Shown: positions 7,166 to 15,600, counted from the first letter of the stretch. The stretch is DNA of 64,000 bases from Thermoactinomycetaceae bacterium (GCA_025449975.1 JANWIG010000011.1:1-64000), one strand, 5' to 3'. Program-made: numbers and translations. Notes: a model not told the origin generated them from the sequence alone.

Positions 7166-8005
7166 CTATATAAACTTACTATGTTGTAAACGCTTTGTTA
7201 AAAAGTCGATAATAATATTAGCAAAATCCTTATCGTCCGACAGAGTTAACAACGTGATCGAAACATGGGTACAGCCGTATTGTCTCATCAGTTGTGTCAG
7301 TTTTTGTTTTCCTTCTGGGCTTAGTTTGCCGTAACGTTCTTCAAAAGCTTTAAAAACCATTTCTTCTTCGCTGGTGGACCAGTTTTGAAGACTTGCCTGA
7401 GGAGATTGAATATGATTTGCTGCTGTTGCTAGTTGGTTTTCCACAGTTGAGGACAACTCTTCTGGGGAGGGATTAGGAAAAGCTGATGTATCGTTCAAGT
7501 CGTGTATAACAGGTAAATTTACTTGCCAATCAGGTAATTTTCTACGTCTACGGGGGCGTTGAGGAGGCAAATGTTTAAATTTCTCTGGGTATTTTCGCCT
7601 AAGTGTATATATTCTTTGATAAATAGCACCTTGAGTCCGATTTAATTTTTTTTCAAGTTCAGCGATGGTTGCAGAAAGTGGTTTCCCTTCCTCAGAATAT
7701 GTATTGACTGCTTCGATGACAAGTTCTTCTTCATGGGGTTCCCAGCTGTTTAAACGACCTGTTGAGCTTGAATCATCGGAACTTACAAAACGGTCGGGAT
7801 ATTCAGACCTTAATTTCCGTACATGCGACATGATTCCTGCATAACCACGGTTTAATTTTTCGGAGAGCTCTCGTAGTATTTCTCGTTCTCGCTTTCCTTG
7901 TTGAAGGCCTTCATTAATCGAATTAATAATAATTTCATTTTCTTCATCTGTATATCTACCCTTTTTTGGATCAATGGTCACCATTTCTATACTGCTACTT
8001 AACAT
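7166..8005 (-). CDS. RsfA-like prespore regulator with two Myb/SANT repeats
   Basis: A 279-residue protein with two Myb-like helix-turn-helix units (about residues 14-62 and 85-135). Each has a W/Y..EE/DEE start and ends in LRRKYPEKF or LRSEYPDRF, the signature of RsfA-family transcription factors. RsfA tunes the sigma-F regulon in the forespore of B. subtilis. Here the unit is duplicated and followed by a basic PRRRRK stretch, a Pro/Ser-rich linker and a C-terminal helical domain with NWSTSEEEMVFKAFEE that may be a third degenerate repeat. GGAAGGG lies nine bases before the ATG. Transcribed alone. Confidence 0.78.
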   Translation of the reverse strand: MLSSSIEMVTIDPKKGRYTDEENEIIINSINEGLQQGKREREILRELSEKLNRGYAGIMSHVRKLRSEYPDRFVSSDDSSSTGRLNSWEPHEEELVIEAVNTYSEEGKPLSATIAELEKKLNRTQGAIYQRIYTLRRKYPEKFKHLPPQRPRRRRKLPDWQVNLPVIHDLNDTSAFPNPSPEELSSTVENQLATAANHIQSPQASLQNWSTSEEEMVFKAFEERYGKLSPEGKQKLTQLMRQYGCTHVSITLLTLSDDKDFANIIIDFLTKRLQHSKFI

Positions 8006-8423
8006 AGAAAATTTCCCTTCCTATAGAATTGTGAAATAAAGTAAAAACTATAACAGTTTATATTAGATTATTTTTCTATAAGTAGCAGTTTTTCACCTCT
8101 CTTATTTTTTATATTTCTTATTCATATTCCCTTTTTATTGCCATCCATTACCTATGTAATCTAAAAAAATTAACTCTTACTTTATGTAACTATGGAGTTA
8201 CTTATTAATATAACAGAAAGTGCGCAATCATTTCTATACCTAGGTTTAAAAAATTCGACTATTCTTTCCTCGGTTCCATTTATCAGTTTTTATGGACGAA
8301 GATGTCAGTAGCGGTGATTTCTATCTTATAGTTCATAGTAATTTATTAGTTTGTACGTATGAAATACATACTTTTTGCCTATACAGATATTGTGAAAGTA
8401 TTTTTTGGAAGAAAGGGGTTTGC
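8006..8423 (+). other. AT-rich intergenic region between divergent genes
   Basis: About 418 bases without a credible gene. It must hold the divergent promoters of the RsfA-like gene and the gene at 8424. The plus-strand frame is open upstream of 8424, but the only good SD (GAAAGGGG) favours 8424. No repeat or structured element stands out. Confidence 0.5.
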
Positions 8424-8876
8424 ATGGTGAGCCAAGCAACAGTCAAAGAGATTAGCACCTTGTTGACATCACGGACGGCTTCCCCACACGAGGAGAGAGG
8501 GTATGTACCACATCAACATTGGGATTCTGATACACAAGCTGCCTTAGTCATTTTATGGGGACTATTGGTTTATCCATTGCTTGATCCGGACTTGAGAAAA
8601 AACAAGCAACCCTGCTGGACGACATTAGAACAATTGACGAAACTCTTCCCAGGTTCATTGGGGGAAGAAAAACAATGGGTGGATATTTTGTGTTTACTCA
8701 AACATTATGACTATATCCGTATTCGCTCGGACGGCGTGATTCAAGCTGGTACAGAACTTCTCAGCAGTGTGAATGCTGCGAAAATGTATAAGCTCTTTCG
8801 GGGTTCTGTTCTTGCAAGAAAGCTATTTCAGAAGAAAGATATACCCGAATTACAGCAAAATTCGACTGCAAAATAA
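8424..8876 (+). CDS. Hypothetical protein, 150 residues
   Basis: No family is recognised. It has a hydrophobic central patch (AALVILWGLLVYPLLDP) and a C-terminal half with short helices (WVDILCLLKHYDYIRIRSDGVIQAG) that could be a winged-helix-like fold; this is a guess. GAAAGGGG lies 5 bases before the ATG (8 before the following GTG). It stands alone between opposite-strand genes. Confidence 0.6.
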   Translation: MVSQATVKEISTLLTSRTASPHEERGYVPHQHWDSDTQAALVILWGLLVYPLLDPDLRKNKQPCWTTLEQLTKLFPGSLGEEKQWVDILCLLKHYDYIRIRSDGVIQAGTELLSSVNAAKMYKLFRGSVLARKLFQKKDIPELQQNSTAK

Positions 8877-8919
8877 AAAAAATCCCACTTTCAATCCAAC
8901 TGAATGGAAAGTGAGATTT
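8877..8919 (-). terminator. Terminator for the 8918-9307 small-gene pair
   Basis: Read on the minus strand, AAATCTCACTTTC pairs with GAAAGTGGGATTT (one G-T pair) and runs into eight T. It lies between two convergent genes and may also act on the plus strand. Confidence 0.7.
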
Positions 8920-9145
8920 ACTTCTGCTGTTGCTTGACCGATTCCAAAAAGAGACGCAACGTTTGACGTTGGTCCGGTGTTAACTCTAAAGCAAGATTGA
9001 CCAAATATTGGATATCTTCAGGAAGCTGCTCGCAAGCTTCCTGTTGTTTTCTTCCCAGTTGGTCAATTGCTTGTTCGATGAGATGTCTAGATTCATTGAT
9101 ATGTTTATATGTTTGAATGAGAAGTTTTTCCACTGGTAGAGTCAT
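8918..9145 (-). CDS. Small helical protein, 75 residues
   Basis: Not recognised. An all-helical, Gln/Leu-rich protein (RHLIEQAIDQLGRKQQEA, then LALELTPDQRQTLRLFLESVKQQQ). The second half resembles the LSPDELIRVKQEIELLL stretch of the neighbouring 51-residue protein, so the two may be related or partners. Its SD (GGAG) lies at the very end of the upstream gene, giving a two-gene operon with 6 bases between them. Confidence 0.65.
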   Translation of the reverse strand: MTLPVEKLLIQTYKHINESRHLIEQAIDQLGRKQQEACEQLPEDIQYLVNLALELTPDQRQTLRLFLESVKQQQK

Positions 9146-9151
9146 TTTCGT

Positions 9152-9307
9152 CTACTCCGATTTGTTATTTAGAAGTAGTTCGATCTCTTGTTTCACACGG
9201 ATGAGTTCGTCTGGACTCAACTTTTTCAAGTCACGAAGCATATTCTCCATTTTCATAGAGCGGAATTCTTCTAGAAAGGAAGGCATATAGTGAGTATTAA
9301 TCGACAT
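9152..9307 (-). CDS. Very small protein, 51 residues, operon partner
   Basis: A 51-residue protein: MSINTHYMPSFLEEFRSMKM followed by an ENMLRDLKKLSPDELIRVKQ helix. AAAGGAG lies 8 bases before the ATG, supporting a real gene. The C-terminal helix shares the L(S/T)P-D-x pattern with the next gene downstream. Function unknown. Confidence 0.65.
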   Translation of the reverse strand: MSINTHYMPSFLEEFRSMKMENMLRDLKKLSPDELIRVKQEIELLLNNKSE

Positions 9308-9595
9308 GTGATAACTCCTTTCAGTTAATAGTCAAGATGCAAATGAGTCCAAAGAATAGTTGCTTTGGTTTATTATTTTATCAAATTTTCGACTTTGGTC
9401 AATCATTAATGTGGTTGATCCTCTTTTTTTATGTCGTATATTTGCGGCAGATGACTTTTTAACAAATTTGCTCATCTTTATATGACAGTTTTTTTTATCG
9501 GTTTCAACTTTGTAAAATTAGGGTAAAAAATAGCAGATAAAATTGGTTCGCACATCGTCATTTCACCATTTTACTAGAATAGAGGTGCTGAGTAG

Positions 9596-9763
9596 ATGGC
9601 AGAACAATTAAGTGCCCTAGAAGAACGTTTACACTACTTAGAGGAAGAGTATCTACTAGCAAAGGAACGTCATGAGTTTTTACAGCAATATGACCTATAT
9701 GAAGAAATGAAACTATTGAGAAAAAAACATCGGGAATTAAAGTTAAAAGCGAAGATTAGTTAA
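9596..9763 (+). CDS. Very small coiled-coil protein, 55 residues
   Basis: MAEQLSALEERLHYLEEEYL followed by more heptad-like Leu/Glu/Lys sequence, ending in KLKAKIS; a single charged coiled coil. AGAGGTG lies 8 bases upstream of the ATG, and a strong terminator follows at 9783, so this is a compact complete transcription unit. No family recognised. Confidence 0.65.
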   Translation: MAEQLSALEERLHYLEEEYLLAKERHEFLQQYDLYEEMKLLRKKHRELKLKAKIS

Positions 9764-9782
9764 AATATCAACTATATATTGG

Positions 9783-9813
9783 AAAGAGCGTAACCATTTG
9801 GTTACGCTCTTTT
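9783..9813 (+). terminator. Rho-independent terminator
   Basis: AAAGAGCGTAAC pairs perfectly with GTTACGCTCTTT around a 6-base loop. Confidence 0.85.
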
Positions 9814-9832
9814 CGCTTTAGAATAGAGAAGC

Positions 9833-9859
9833 GCGCACTTTGATCGGTGCGCTTTTTTT
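9833..9859 (+). terminator. Second terminator-like hairpin, next to the cotJC stop
   Basis: GCGCAC and GTGCGC form a short stem followed by seven T. It lies between convergent transcription units and may also end cotJABC. Confidence 0.6.
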
Positions 9860-10427
9860 AAAAATACTTTTTCTTCCCTTGACAATCTTTTAAAATTTCC
9901 ACCGCTTCGCGGAAACGTTGAGAGTGTACCACTTCCCTTTCGCGTAGAAACTTCAGTGAGTCGTTGAGATCCGGATCATCCGACATATCGATCAGCCATT
10001 GATAGGTAGCTCTTGCCTTTTCTTCGGCAGCGATATCTTCATATAGATCGGCAATCGGGTCCCCTTTTGCTTGGATATATGTAGCCGTCCAAGGAACGCC
10101 AGCAGCATTATGATAAAAGAGTGCTTTATCATGGTTTGCATAATGAGCACCCAGTCCCGCCTCTTCTAATTGTTGCGGAGTGGCGTCTTTCGTCAGTTTA
10201 TAAACCATCGTAGCAATCATTTCTAAATGAGCTAACTCTTCCGTACCAATATCTGTTAGTAATCCTTTTACCTTATCTGGGAGAGTATAACGTTGATTCA
10301 GATAACGAAGGGCAGCAGCTAGCTCTCCGTCTGCCCCGCCGTATTGCTCAATTAAATATTTTGCTAATCGTGGGTTGCATTGACTTACACGAACAGGGTA
10401 TTGTAGCTTTTTTTCGTAAATCCACAC
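9858..10427 (-). CDS. cotJC: Spore coat protein CotJC, manganese-catalase family
   Basis: A 189-residue protein that matches CotJC in length and sequence. The ferritin-like di-metal ligands of manganese catalases are visible in GTEELAHLEM, AAEEKARATY and REVVHSQRF. It is a spore coat component of the mother cell and a possible peroxide-degrading enzyme. The start is GTG, with AAAGGAG 12 bases upstream. It is the last gene of cotJABC, 21 bases after cotJB. Confidence 0.93.
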   Translation of the reverse strand: MWIYEKKLQYPVRVSQCNPRLAKYLIEQYGGADGELAAALRYLNQRYTLPDKVKGLLTDIGTEELAHLEMIATMVYKLTKDATPQQLEEAGLGAHYANHDKALFYHNAAGVPWTATYIQAKGDPIADLYEDIAAEEKARATYQWLIDMSDDPDLNDSLKFLREREVVHSQRFREAVEILKDCQGKKKYF

Positions 10428-10448
10428 GTAATGAGATCGCTCCTTTCC

Positions 10449-10712
10449 TTATATTTCCCAAGGCCAAGGACCTTTACTCCAACCATCAGGGATCCGATTC
10501 TTACTAAGACCGAAATTGTAAAGCGGTCCAAAACATTTTTCATAGCGCCGCACCAATTTACGACGTGTCTTAGATAGACAGTTAAACTGTTCAAGTGCTT
10601 GCTTGTCATAGGGGTGTGTATCCATATATAAATTTAGTTCAAGCAAAACGAAGTCCAATTCCTGTAACTCGCGTAAGCATTCTGCCTGGGCAACTCGTCG
10701 ATCATGTTTCAT
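10449..10712 (-). CDS. cotJB: Spore coat protein CotJB
   Basis: An 87-residue CotJB family protein: LRELQELDFVLLELNLYMDT, YEKCFGPLYNFG and a Trp-rich end (WSKGPWPWEI) are characteristic. AAAGGTGA lies 6 bases before the ATG at 10712, which overlaps the cotJA stop (ATGA); an ATG two codons upstream touches the SD and is unlikely. It acts with CotJA and CotJC in the coat. Confidence 0.93.
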   Translation of the reverse strand: MKHDRRVAQAECLRELQELDFVLLELNLYMDTHPYDKQALEQFNCLSKTRRKLVRRYEKCFGPLYNFGLSKNRIPDGWSKGPWPWEI

Positions 10713-10963
10713 GAGCATTCACCTTTTCTCTTTCCTCTTCCTATGTAAGGACTAAATAAGATCGGCCAAAGAGTACCGTGGTAAATGGCAGAATGGATCG
10801 GATATTGAGGTAAATTCGGTGGCTGAAAGCCTAAAAATAAACTGGGTTGAAGTGAATATGTTTTTTTGCGCATCGGTGGGCAAGGATCAAAGGGGCTGTA
10901 ATAGGGATACCACACACATTGGTTGGGAAATGGTGGACACTTCGGGGCGGTTTCAAAAGCCAA
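10709..10963 (-). CDS. cotJA: Spore coat associated protein CotJA
   Basis: About 84 residues. A Pro/Cys/Tyr-rich N-terminus (CPPFPNQCVWYPYYSPFDPC) is followed by the CotJA signature AIYHGTLWPILFSPY. The best start is TTG at 10963, nine bases after AAAGGAG; a TTG nine codons further upstream lies beyond that SD. First gene of cotJABC. A sigma-E-like -10 (CATACAAT) lies about 80 bases upstream, in line with mother-cell expression. Confidence 0.85.
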   Translation of the reverse strand: MAFETAPKCPPFPNQCVWYPYYSPFDPCPPMRKKTYSLQPSLFLGFQPPNLPQYPIHSAIYHGTLWPILFSPYIGRGKRKGECS

Positions 10964-11044
10964 ATCAATCAACTCCTTTCGTGAGGACAAAGCTGCGAGC
11001 GAGAAGCAATAGACTGATTTTATTTGTGAATTCGATTCTTCTTA

Positions 11045-11052
11045 ATTGTATG
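11045..11052 (-). promoter_or_regulatory. Candidate sigma-E -10 element for cotJABC
   Basis: On the minus strand CATACAAT fits the sigma-E -10 consensus CATACAnT. The -35 region (about ACATAAG, 14 bases away) is a poor match. Confidence 0.45.
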
Positions 11053-11112
11053 TTGACCCGTATTGTCTTATGTAAGAAAGATCGCGATAAAAAAACAACC
11101 AATATTTCACAC

Positions 11113-11141
11113 GCATGTTAGTCTTAAAAAAACACATGATA
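11113..11141 (+). promoter_or_regulatory. Candidate sigma-G promoter for the SASP gene
   Basis: GCATG (11113-11117) and CATGATA (11135-11141) are 17 bases apart and close to the forespore sigma-G consensus, about 35 bases before the SASP start. Confidence 0.45.
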
Positions 11142-11174
11142 AGAACACGGAAACGAAAAGGAGGTGAAATAGTC

Positions 11175-11405
11175 ATGCCTTTGCAACCACAAGCAAATCA
11201 AGAAAACCGTAGCCGTAACTCGAACCAGCTGTTGGTTCCAGGAGCGGCACAAGCACTTGATCAATTAAAATATGAGATTGCTCAAGAGTTTGGTGTACAA
11301 CTTGGTCCAGATACAACTTCTCGCGCTAACGGTTCAGTCGGAGGAGAAATTACGAAGCGTCTGGTATCGTTAGCTCAGCAACAACTGAGTAACCAACCGT
11401 TTTAA
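11175..11405 (+). CDS. Alpha/beta-type small acid-soluble spore protein
   Basis: A 76-residue [15 protein letters not shown] carries the GPR protease cleavage site (EIA), and [17 protein letters not shown] is the conserved DNA-binding C-terminal block. These proteins coat forespore DNA, protect it from UV and heat, and are degraded at germination. The SD AAAAGGAGGTGA is near perfect; earlier in-frame starts lack one. Probably sigma-G dependent. Confidence 0.95.
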   Translation: MPLQPQANQENRSRNSNQLLVPGAAQALDQLKYEIAQEFGVQLGPDTTSRANGSVGGEITKRLVSLAQQQLSNQPF

Positions 11406-11420
11406 GATAAGATTGGTATG

Positions 11421-11455
11421 AAAGAGGGGCTGACTCATTGAGTTAGCCTCTTTGT
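11421..11455 (+). terminator. Rho-independent terminator after the SASP gene
   Basis: AAAGAGG-CTGACTC pairs with GAGTTAGCCTCTTT around a short loop. Confidence 0.8.
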
Positions 11456-11866
11456 ATTTATGATATTTTTTATAGGAAAATTATACTAATATTAATTTAA
11501 GATATATTATACTTTTTAAAGGGAAATAAAAAGCGCGTAGGGAATTATATATATGGGACGTTTTGTTTTATAAAAGGGAGGAGAGTATTAGAAAGGAGGG
11601 AATCCGTTCACGAAAAACGAGTCTGTCTATATCTAGAAGTAATTTCCTTTCATTACATAAATGATGGAATCAACAGGTGAAGCAGAGGCGTTTCTAGGTA
11701 AAAAGGACAGGATCATATCGATCTGTACCGTGAGTGACACGGGAACTTACGACTGTGGAGTGTTTGATCAAACGATAGCAATAAGTGGAGAGGTAGAACA
11801 CGATGAATCAGGAAGAAGGCAGAGGCTCTTAGCGAGTTTTGATCTGTTTTTCGTAACGGAAAGAAA
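11456..11866 (+). promoter_or_regulatory. Long structured leader before the acyl-CoA synthetase gene
   Basis: About 410 bases. A 69-codon frame (11661-11870) runs through it and overlaps the synthetase ATG, but has no SD and no recognisable family. Short hairpins are frequent: GTAAT/ATTAC near 11640, ACAGGATC/GATCTGT near 11710, CCGTG/CACGG near 11730 and the palindrome GTTTGATCAAAC near 11765. No T-box sequence or known riboswitch core is seen. A GGAGAGG-led nine-codon frame starts near 11802. It could be a regulatory leader or a decayed coding region. Confidence 0.35.
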
Positions 11867-13426
11867 ATGAGCTTTTATAATATGGCTCAAGATGTAGATC
11901 GACATGCATCGAAAGATAAAATTGCGATTCGTTGGCGGAGCGCCAAAGGGGAACGGCGAGAATTGACTTATGCCGATTTGAAAGAAAAGTCCGATTGCAT
12001 GGCTAGGGGGCTCGTCGAAAGAGGATTGAAGTTAGGCGATCGCATCATGATCTTGCTTCCTCGTATTCCCGAAGCTTATATTTCTTACTTAGCTTGTTTA
12101 AAAGCAGGTTTGTCGATCATTCCAGGCTCTGAAATGCTACGTCCAAACGATATTCGCTATCGGATTGAACATGCGGAAATAAAAGCGGTGATTGCTCATG
12201 AAGATCTCGTAGAACGAGTGGATGAAGCAATCAGCGATTTAAATATCGTTTCCAACTGTTTTGTACAAGGAGAACGGCAAGAGAATTGGGAGCCACTAGG
12301 AGAAGTAAGGGGGGATGAGAAGACCCTGTTGCCGCAAACGAAGCTTGATGATATCGCTTTCATTTCCTATACTTCCGGAACAACTGGTGGACCAAAAGGG
12401 GTGATCCATCACCATAGTTGGGGCATTGCGCACCAAGCAGCAACGACCAAGGATTGGTTGGGAATTGAAGAAGAGGATGTCGTTTGGGCGACAGCAGGTC
12501 CTGGATGGGCGAAGTGGATTTGGTCTCCCTTTATTTCTACATTGGGAGCAGGAGCTACCGCTTTTGTTTATTTAGGTGGCTTTGATCCGGAAACGTATTT
12601 GACCTTATTGCAAGATGAAAAAATCAATGTATTGTGTTGTACGCCGACGGAATATCGGATGATGGCCAAAACGGATGATCTTGAACGGTTTGATCTTAGT
12701 TATTTGCGAAATGCAGTTAGTGCGGGGGAACCATTAAATAGAGAAGTGTTGGATACATTTAAAAAGTATTTCTCCATTGAAGTGCGGGACGGTTATGGAC
12801 AGACAGAAAATACTTTACTTGTCGGGACATTAAAAGGAATGGAAGTGCGTGCTGGTTCGATGGGCAAACCCATTCCGCAAAATAAAGTCTCTTTAATCGA
12901 TGATGAGGGAAACGAGGTTCCTGTCGGGAAAGTAGGTCATATTGCTGTTCATCGCCAGTCTCCAGCGCTGTTTAAAGGATATTATCGTGATCCGGAAAGG
13001 ACAGATGCGGCATTTAACGGAGATTATTATATCACTGGAGACCTAGCGAAAAAGGATGAAGATGGATATTTTTGGTTTGAAGGTCGGTCAGATGATATTA
13101 TTATCAGTTCAGGATATACCATTGGTCCTTTTGAAGTAGAAGATGCGCTCGTCAAACATCCCAGTGTAAAAGAAAGTGCTGTTGTAGCAAGTCCTGATCC
13201 GGTTAGGGGAGCGATTGTCAAAGCTTTTGTCATCTTAAAAGAGTCTGTTTCTCCATCGGAAGAATTGGTCAAAGAATTGCAAGACCATGTGAAAAAGGTA
13301 ACAGCTCCTTATAAATATCCCCGTGAAATCGAATTTGTCGATTCTTTACCGAAAACGACCAGTGGTAAGATTCGGCGTGTTGAATTACGTCAATTAGAAA
13401 AGAGAAGAAAGTCCAGAAAAGAATAG
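11867..13426 (+). CDS. Acyl-CoA synthetase, MbcS-like (AMP-forming)
   Basis: A 519-residue ANL-superfamily enzyme that activates a carboxylic acid through an acyl-AMP. The P-loop YTSGTTGGPKGV is near residue 168, DGYGQTE near 305, the hinge ITGDLAKKDEDGYFWFEGRSDD near 395, and the catalytic Lys in TTSGKIRR near the end. It is closest to the medium/branched-chain acyl-CoA synthetase MbcS of Bacillus (IPGSEMLRPNDIRYRIEHAE). The N-terminus is about ten residues shorter than usual, and the start (ATG after GGAAAG) has a weak SD, so translation may depend on the leader. Confidence 0.9.
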   Translation: MSFYNMAQDVDRHASKDKIAIRWRSAKGERRELTYADLKEKSDCMARGLVERGLKLGDRIMILLPRIPEAYISYLACLKAGLSIIPGSEMLRPNDIRYRIEHAEIKAVIAHEDLVERVDEAISDLNIVSNCFVQGERQENWEPLGEVRGDEKTLLPQTKLDDIAFISYTSGTTGGPKGVIHHHSWGIAHQAATTKDWLGIEEEDVVWATAGPGWAKWIWSPFISTLGAGATAFVYLGGFDPETYLTLLQDEKINVLCCTPTEYRMMAKTDDLERFDLSYLRNAVSAGEPLNREVLDTFKKYFSIEVRDGYGQTENTLLVGTLKGMEVRAGSMGKPIPQNKVSLIDDEGNEVPVGKVGHIAVHRQSPALFKGYYRDPERTDAAFNGDYYITGDLAKKDEDGYFWFEGRSDDIIISSGYTIGPFEVEDALVKHPSVKESAVVASPDPVRGAIVKAFVILKESVSPSEELVKELQDHVKKVTAPYKYPREIEFVDSLPKTTSGKIRRVELRQLEKRRKSRKE

Positions 13427-13470
13427 AAAACATGAAAGAATAAGTTTATCTGCTTGTCCATCTCTCTCCC

Positions 13471-13499
13471 TTGAATCGTTTTCGCCTCTTCGTTATAAT
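13471..13499 (+). promoter_or_regulatory. Sigma-A-type promoter
   Basis: TTGAAT (13471-13476) and TATAAT (13494-13499) are separated by 17 bases, 34 bases before the next start codon. Confidence 0.7.
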
Positions 13500-13532
13500 G
13501 AATTCGATTGTAGAGCTGATGAAGGAGCAGGG

Positions 13533-14072
13533 ATGATGCGGGTATTTTCACATGGGAGCAATGTAAACTTTCATCAATCGACCAAAGAGATGTTTGCACC
13601 GGATTTGAATAGAATTATTCAGAGTTTTAAGGAATCAACCGAGTCTCTTTTATTTGGATCGATTGATGTGACCAACGAGGCACTGTATGTATTTGGTCGT
13701 CTGCAAAAGATCGAAATCGATGAGTCAGCAGATTTATTTTCTGTTTCTTATCAGCAAATGGAAGATGGGATCAATGATCACATCGAACGTTCCTTTGCTG
13801 ATCTGGAAATTAGTCATGAAGCTATTTTTGATGTCATCGATGAAAAAAAAGGAAGGGTACAAAATCGGGTGATTTATGTAACCTTCTGGGATGAAGAAAA
13901 GAATGGAGAAATTACTTATTTCTTTGCGGATGAACACCGAGTATCCAATCCGCTCGAATGCGTTGTTACTTTCTGGGAACAGGTCTCGAATGTTGGACGC
14001 GATGTCGATTTTAATCTCACAGGCTGTGCGGCGCATGAGCGAAAAGGAAAATGCAAGAACCATAACCATTAG
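13533..14072 (+). CDS. Hypothetical protein, 179 residues
   Basis: No family is recognised. A soluble acidic protein with mixed helix and strand; the last 20 residues are basic and His/Cys-containing (GCAAHERKGKCKNHNH), which could bind a metal. GAAGGAG precedes two tandem ATG codons. It has its own sigma-A promoter and a terminator at 14082, so it is an independent unit. Confidence 0.65.
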   Translation: MMRVFSHGSNVNFHQSTKEMFAPDLNRIIQSFKESTESLLFGSIDVTNEALYVFGRLQKIEIDESADLFSVSYQQMEDGINDHIERSFADLEISHEAIFDVIDEKKGRVQNRVIYVTFWDEEKNGEITYFFADEHRVSNPLECVVTFWEQVSNVGRDVDFNLTGCAAHERKGKCKNHNH

Positions 14073-14081
14073 AAATAAAAG

Positions 14082-14116
14082 AGGCAGAAGCTGATCAGGC
14101 TTCTGCCTTTTTTGTT
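14082..14116 (+). terminator. Rho-independent terminator
   Basis: AGGCAGAAG pairs with CTTCTGCCT, followed by a run of T. Confidence 0.9.
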
Positions 14117-14194
14117 TTTAATAGGTAAATAACGTGTGCTTTCCCCCATAAAGTTCATACAAGTAAGGATAAAGAAGCAAAGGGGGGGCGACCG

Positions 14195-14485
14195 ATGACA
14201 AAACCTGCGAAGAAAGAGTTTGTCGATCTCATTAATCAGATCGTAGGGGAAACGGTGATGAACGAAGAGAAATTGCAACAGGTTTTGGTGGATGCGAAAA
14301 AAGCTTTTCGTATGGATGGTTGCAATGGCTTTTTTCAATATATTCGTGAGTTGATAGATGCTCCTGTTTCAGACCAGTGGATGAGTGAGCTAATGAAACA
14401 AGTCAATTCACCCTCAGGAATTAAGCAGGTGTCAAAGAAATGGAATATGCCGATCCATGGATCGTTTAGCCGAAATAAAAAATGA
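14195..14485 (+). CDS. Hypothetical protein, 96 residues
   Basis: A small helical protein: KKEFVDLINQIVGETVMNEE, then DAKKAFRMDGCNGFFQYIRE and a basic C-terminus. Not recognised. AAAGGGGGG precedes the ATG. The S8 protease gene starts 26 bases after its stop on the same strand, so they may be co-transcribed. Confidence 0.6.
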   Translation: MTKPAKKEFVDLINQIVGETVMNEEKLQQVLVDAKKAFRMDGCNGFFQYIRELIDAPVSDQWMSELMKQVNSPSGIKQVSKKWNMPIHGSFSRNKK

Positions 14486-14511
14486 AATCTACTGGAACGG
14501 GAGGGAAATAG

Positions 14512-15600
14512 GTGAGAAAGTTATGGACGCTCTCAACAACTTTAAATATAAGCCCTGTTCGACGAATAATATATTTGAAAGAGGGAATTCAATATAAGCG
14601 CTGTTTAAAAGAATTATGGCATTTTGGGATTCGACCGTTAAAATATTTATCTCAGCTAGGCATGGTCGTGGGGGAAGATTTATCAATGAATGGTTTTTCC
14701 GCTCACCCGGATGTGCAATACATGGAGCCAGATATTCGGATCACCATCATGGAGCCCTATGTTGGTCACATTCAGACAGCAAAAACCCTATTGCCATGGG
14801 GAATCAAACGGATTCAGGCTGAGCGTGCTTGGAGGATCAGCCAAGGCAAAGGGATACGAGTAGCGGTCATTGATACAGGTATTTATAGTGAACATCCGGC
14901 GATTAAGGAAAATTATCGTGGAGGAGTCAATATCCTTTCACCTCAGTTTCCGCCCAATGATTATAACGGTCATGGAACGCATGTAGCTGGGATTATCGCA
15001 GGAAGTGCCTCGCAATTAGGACTGATGGGTGTCGCCCCCAAAACGGAAATCTATGCTGTAAAAGCGTTTAATCGTAAAGGGAGCGCGAATCTTTCCGATC
15101 TCTTAAATGCGATCAATTGGTGCATTGAAAACAAAATGCAAGTGATCAATATGAGTTTTGGGATGGATAAGATGAGTGAAGTACTTCGGGTAGCGATCCA
15201 GACCGCGCATCAAAAAGGGATTGTCATGGTAGCTGCCTCGGGCAATCGGGGGCTTTCTTCGATTGACTTCCCAGCTCGTTATCCTGAAACCATCGCTGTG
15301 ACATCGGTCGGATTTCATGATCAGGTATCCGTTTTTAGCAATCGGGGAAAAGGAATTGATATTGCCGCTCCAGGTGAGAAAATTCCGTCCGCTTGGCTAA
15401 ATAATTCGATCCGTGAGATGAGCGGAACATCGATGGCTGTTCCTCATGTATCAGGGACCGTTTCCTTATTACTATATTTAAAAAGACATCTCAATCCGGA
15501 ACAAGTTCGCTATCTTTTAACCCAGTCAGCTGATAAAAATGCTGGTAACCATCCTAAGATTGTCAATGCTTATCGAGCAGTCAAAATGCTTTTAAGATAA
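14512..15600 (+). CDS. S8 family (subtilisin-like) serine protease, no signal peptide
   Basis: A 362-residue subtilase, similar in layout to that at 1784: an N-terminal propeptide-like region of about 100 residues, then the catalytic Asp in VIDTGIY, His in GHGTHVAGI and Ser in GTSMAVPHVSG. The oxyanion Asn lies in AASGNRG. There is no signal peptide. The start is GTG after GGGAGGG. Its end overlaps the end of the convergent AprX-like gene by 9 bases. Substrates are unknown; an intracellular or sporulation role is inference. Confidence 0.88.
   Translation: MRKLWTLSTTLNISPVRRIIYLKEGIQYKRCLKELWHFGIRPLKYLSQLGMVVGEDLSMNGFSAHPDVQYMEPDIRITIMEPYVGHIQTAKTLLPWGIKRIQAERAWRISQGKGIRVAVIDTGIYSEHPAIKENYRGGVNILSPQFPPNDYNGHGTHVAGIIAGSASQLGLMGVAPKTEIYAVKAFNRKGSANLSDLLNAINWCIENKMQVINMSFGMDKMSEVLRVAIQTAHQKGIVMVAASGNRGLSSIDFPARYPETIAVTSVGFHDQVSVFSNRGKGIDIAAPGEKIPSAWLNNSIREMSGTSMAVPHVSGTVSLLLYLKRHLNPEQVRYLLTQSADKNAGNHPKIVNAYRAVKMLLR

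Noticed and set aside
10819-11121. A 100-codon plus-strand frame
   Set aside because: It runs opposite cotJA and into the SASP promoter region, has no SD and no family resemblance.
11661-11870. The 69-codon frame as a confident gene
   Set aside because: No SD, no recognisable family, and it overlaps a hairpin-rich leader; kept only as part of the leader description.
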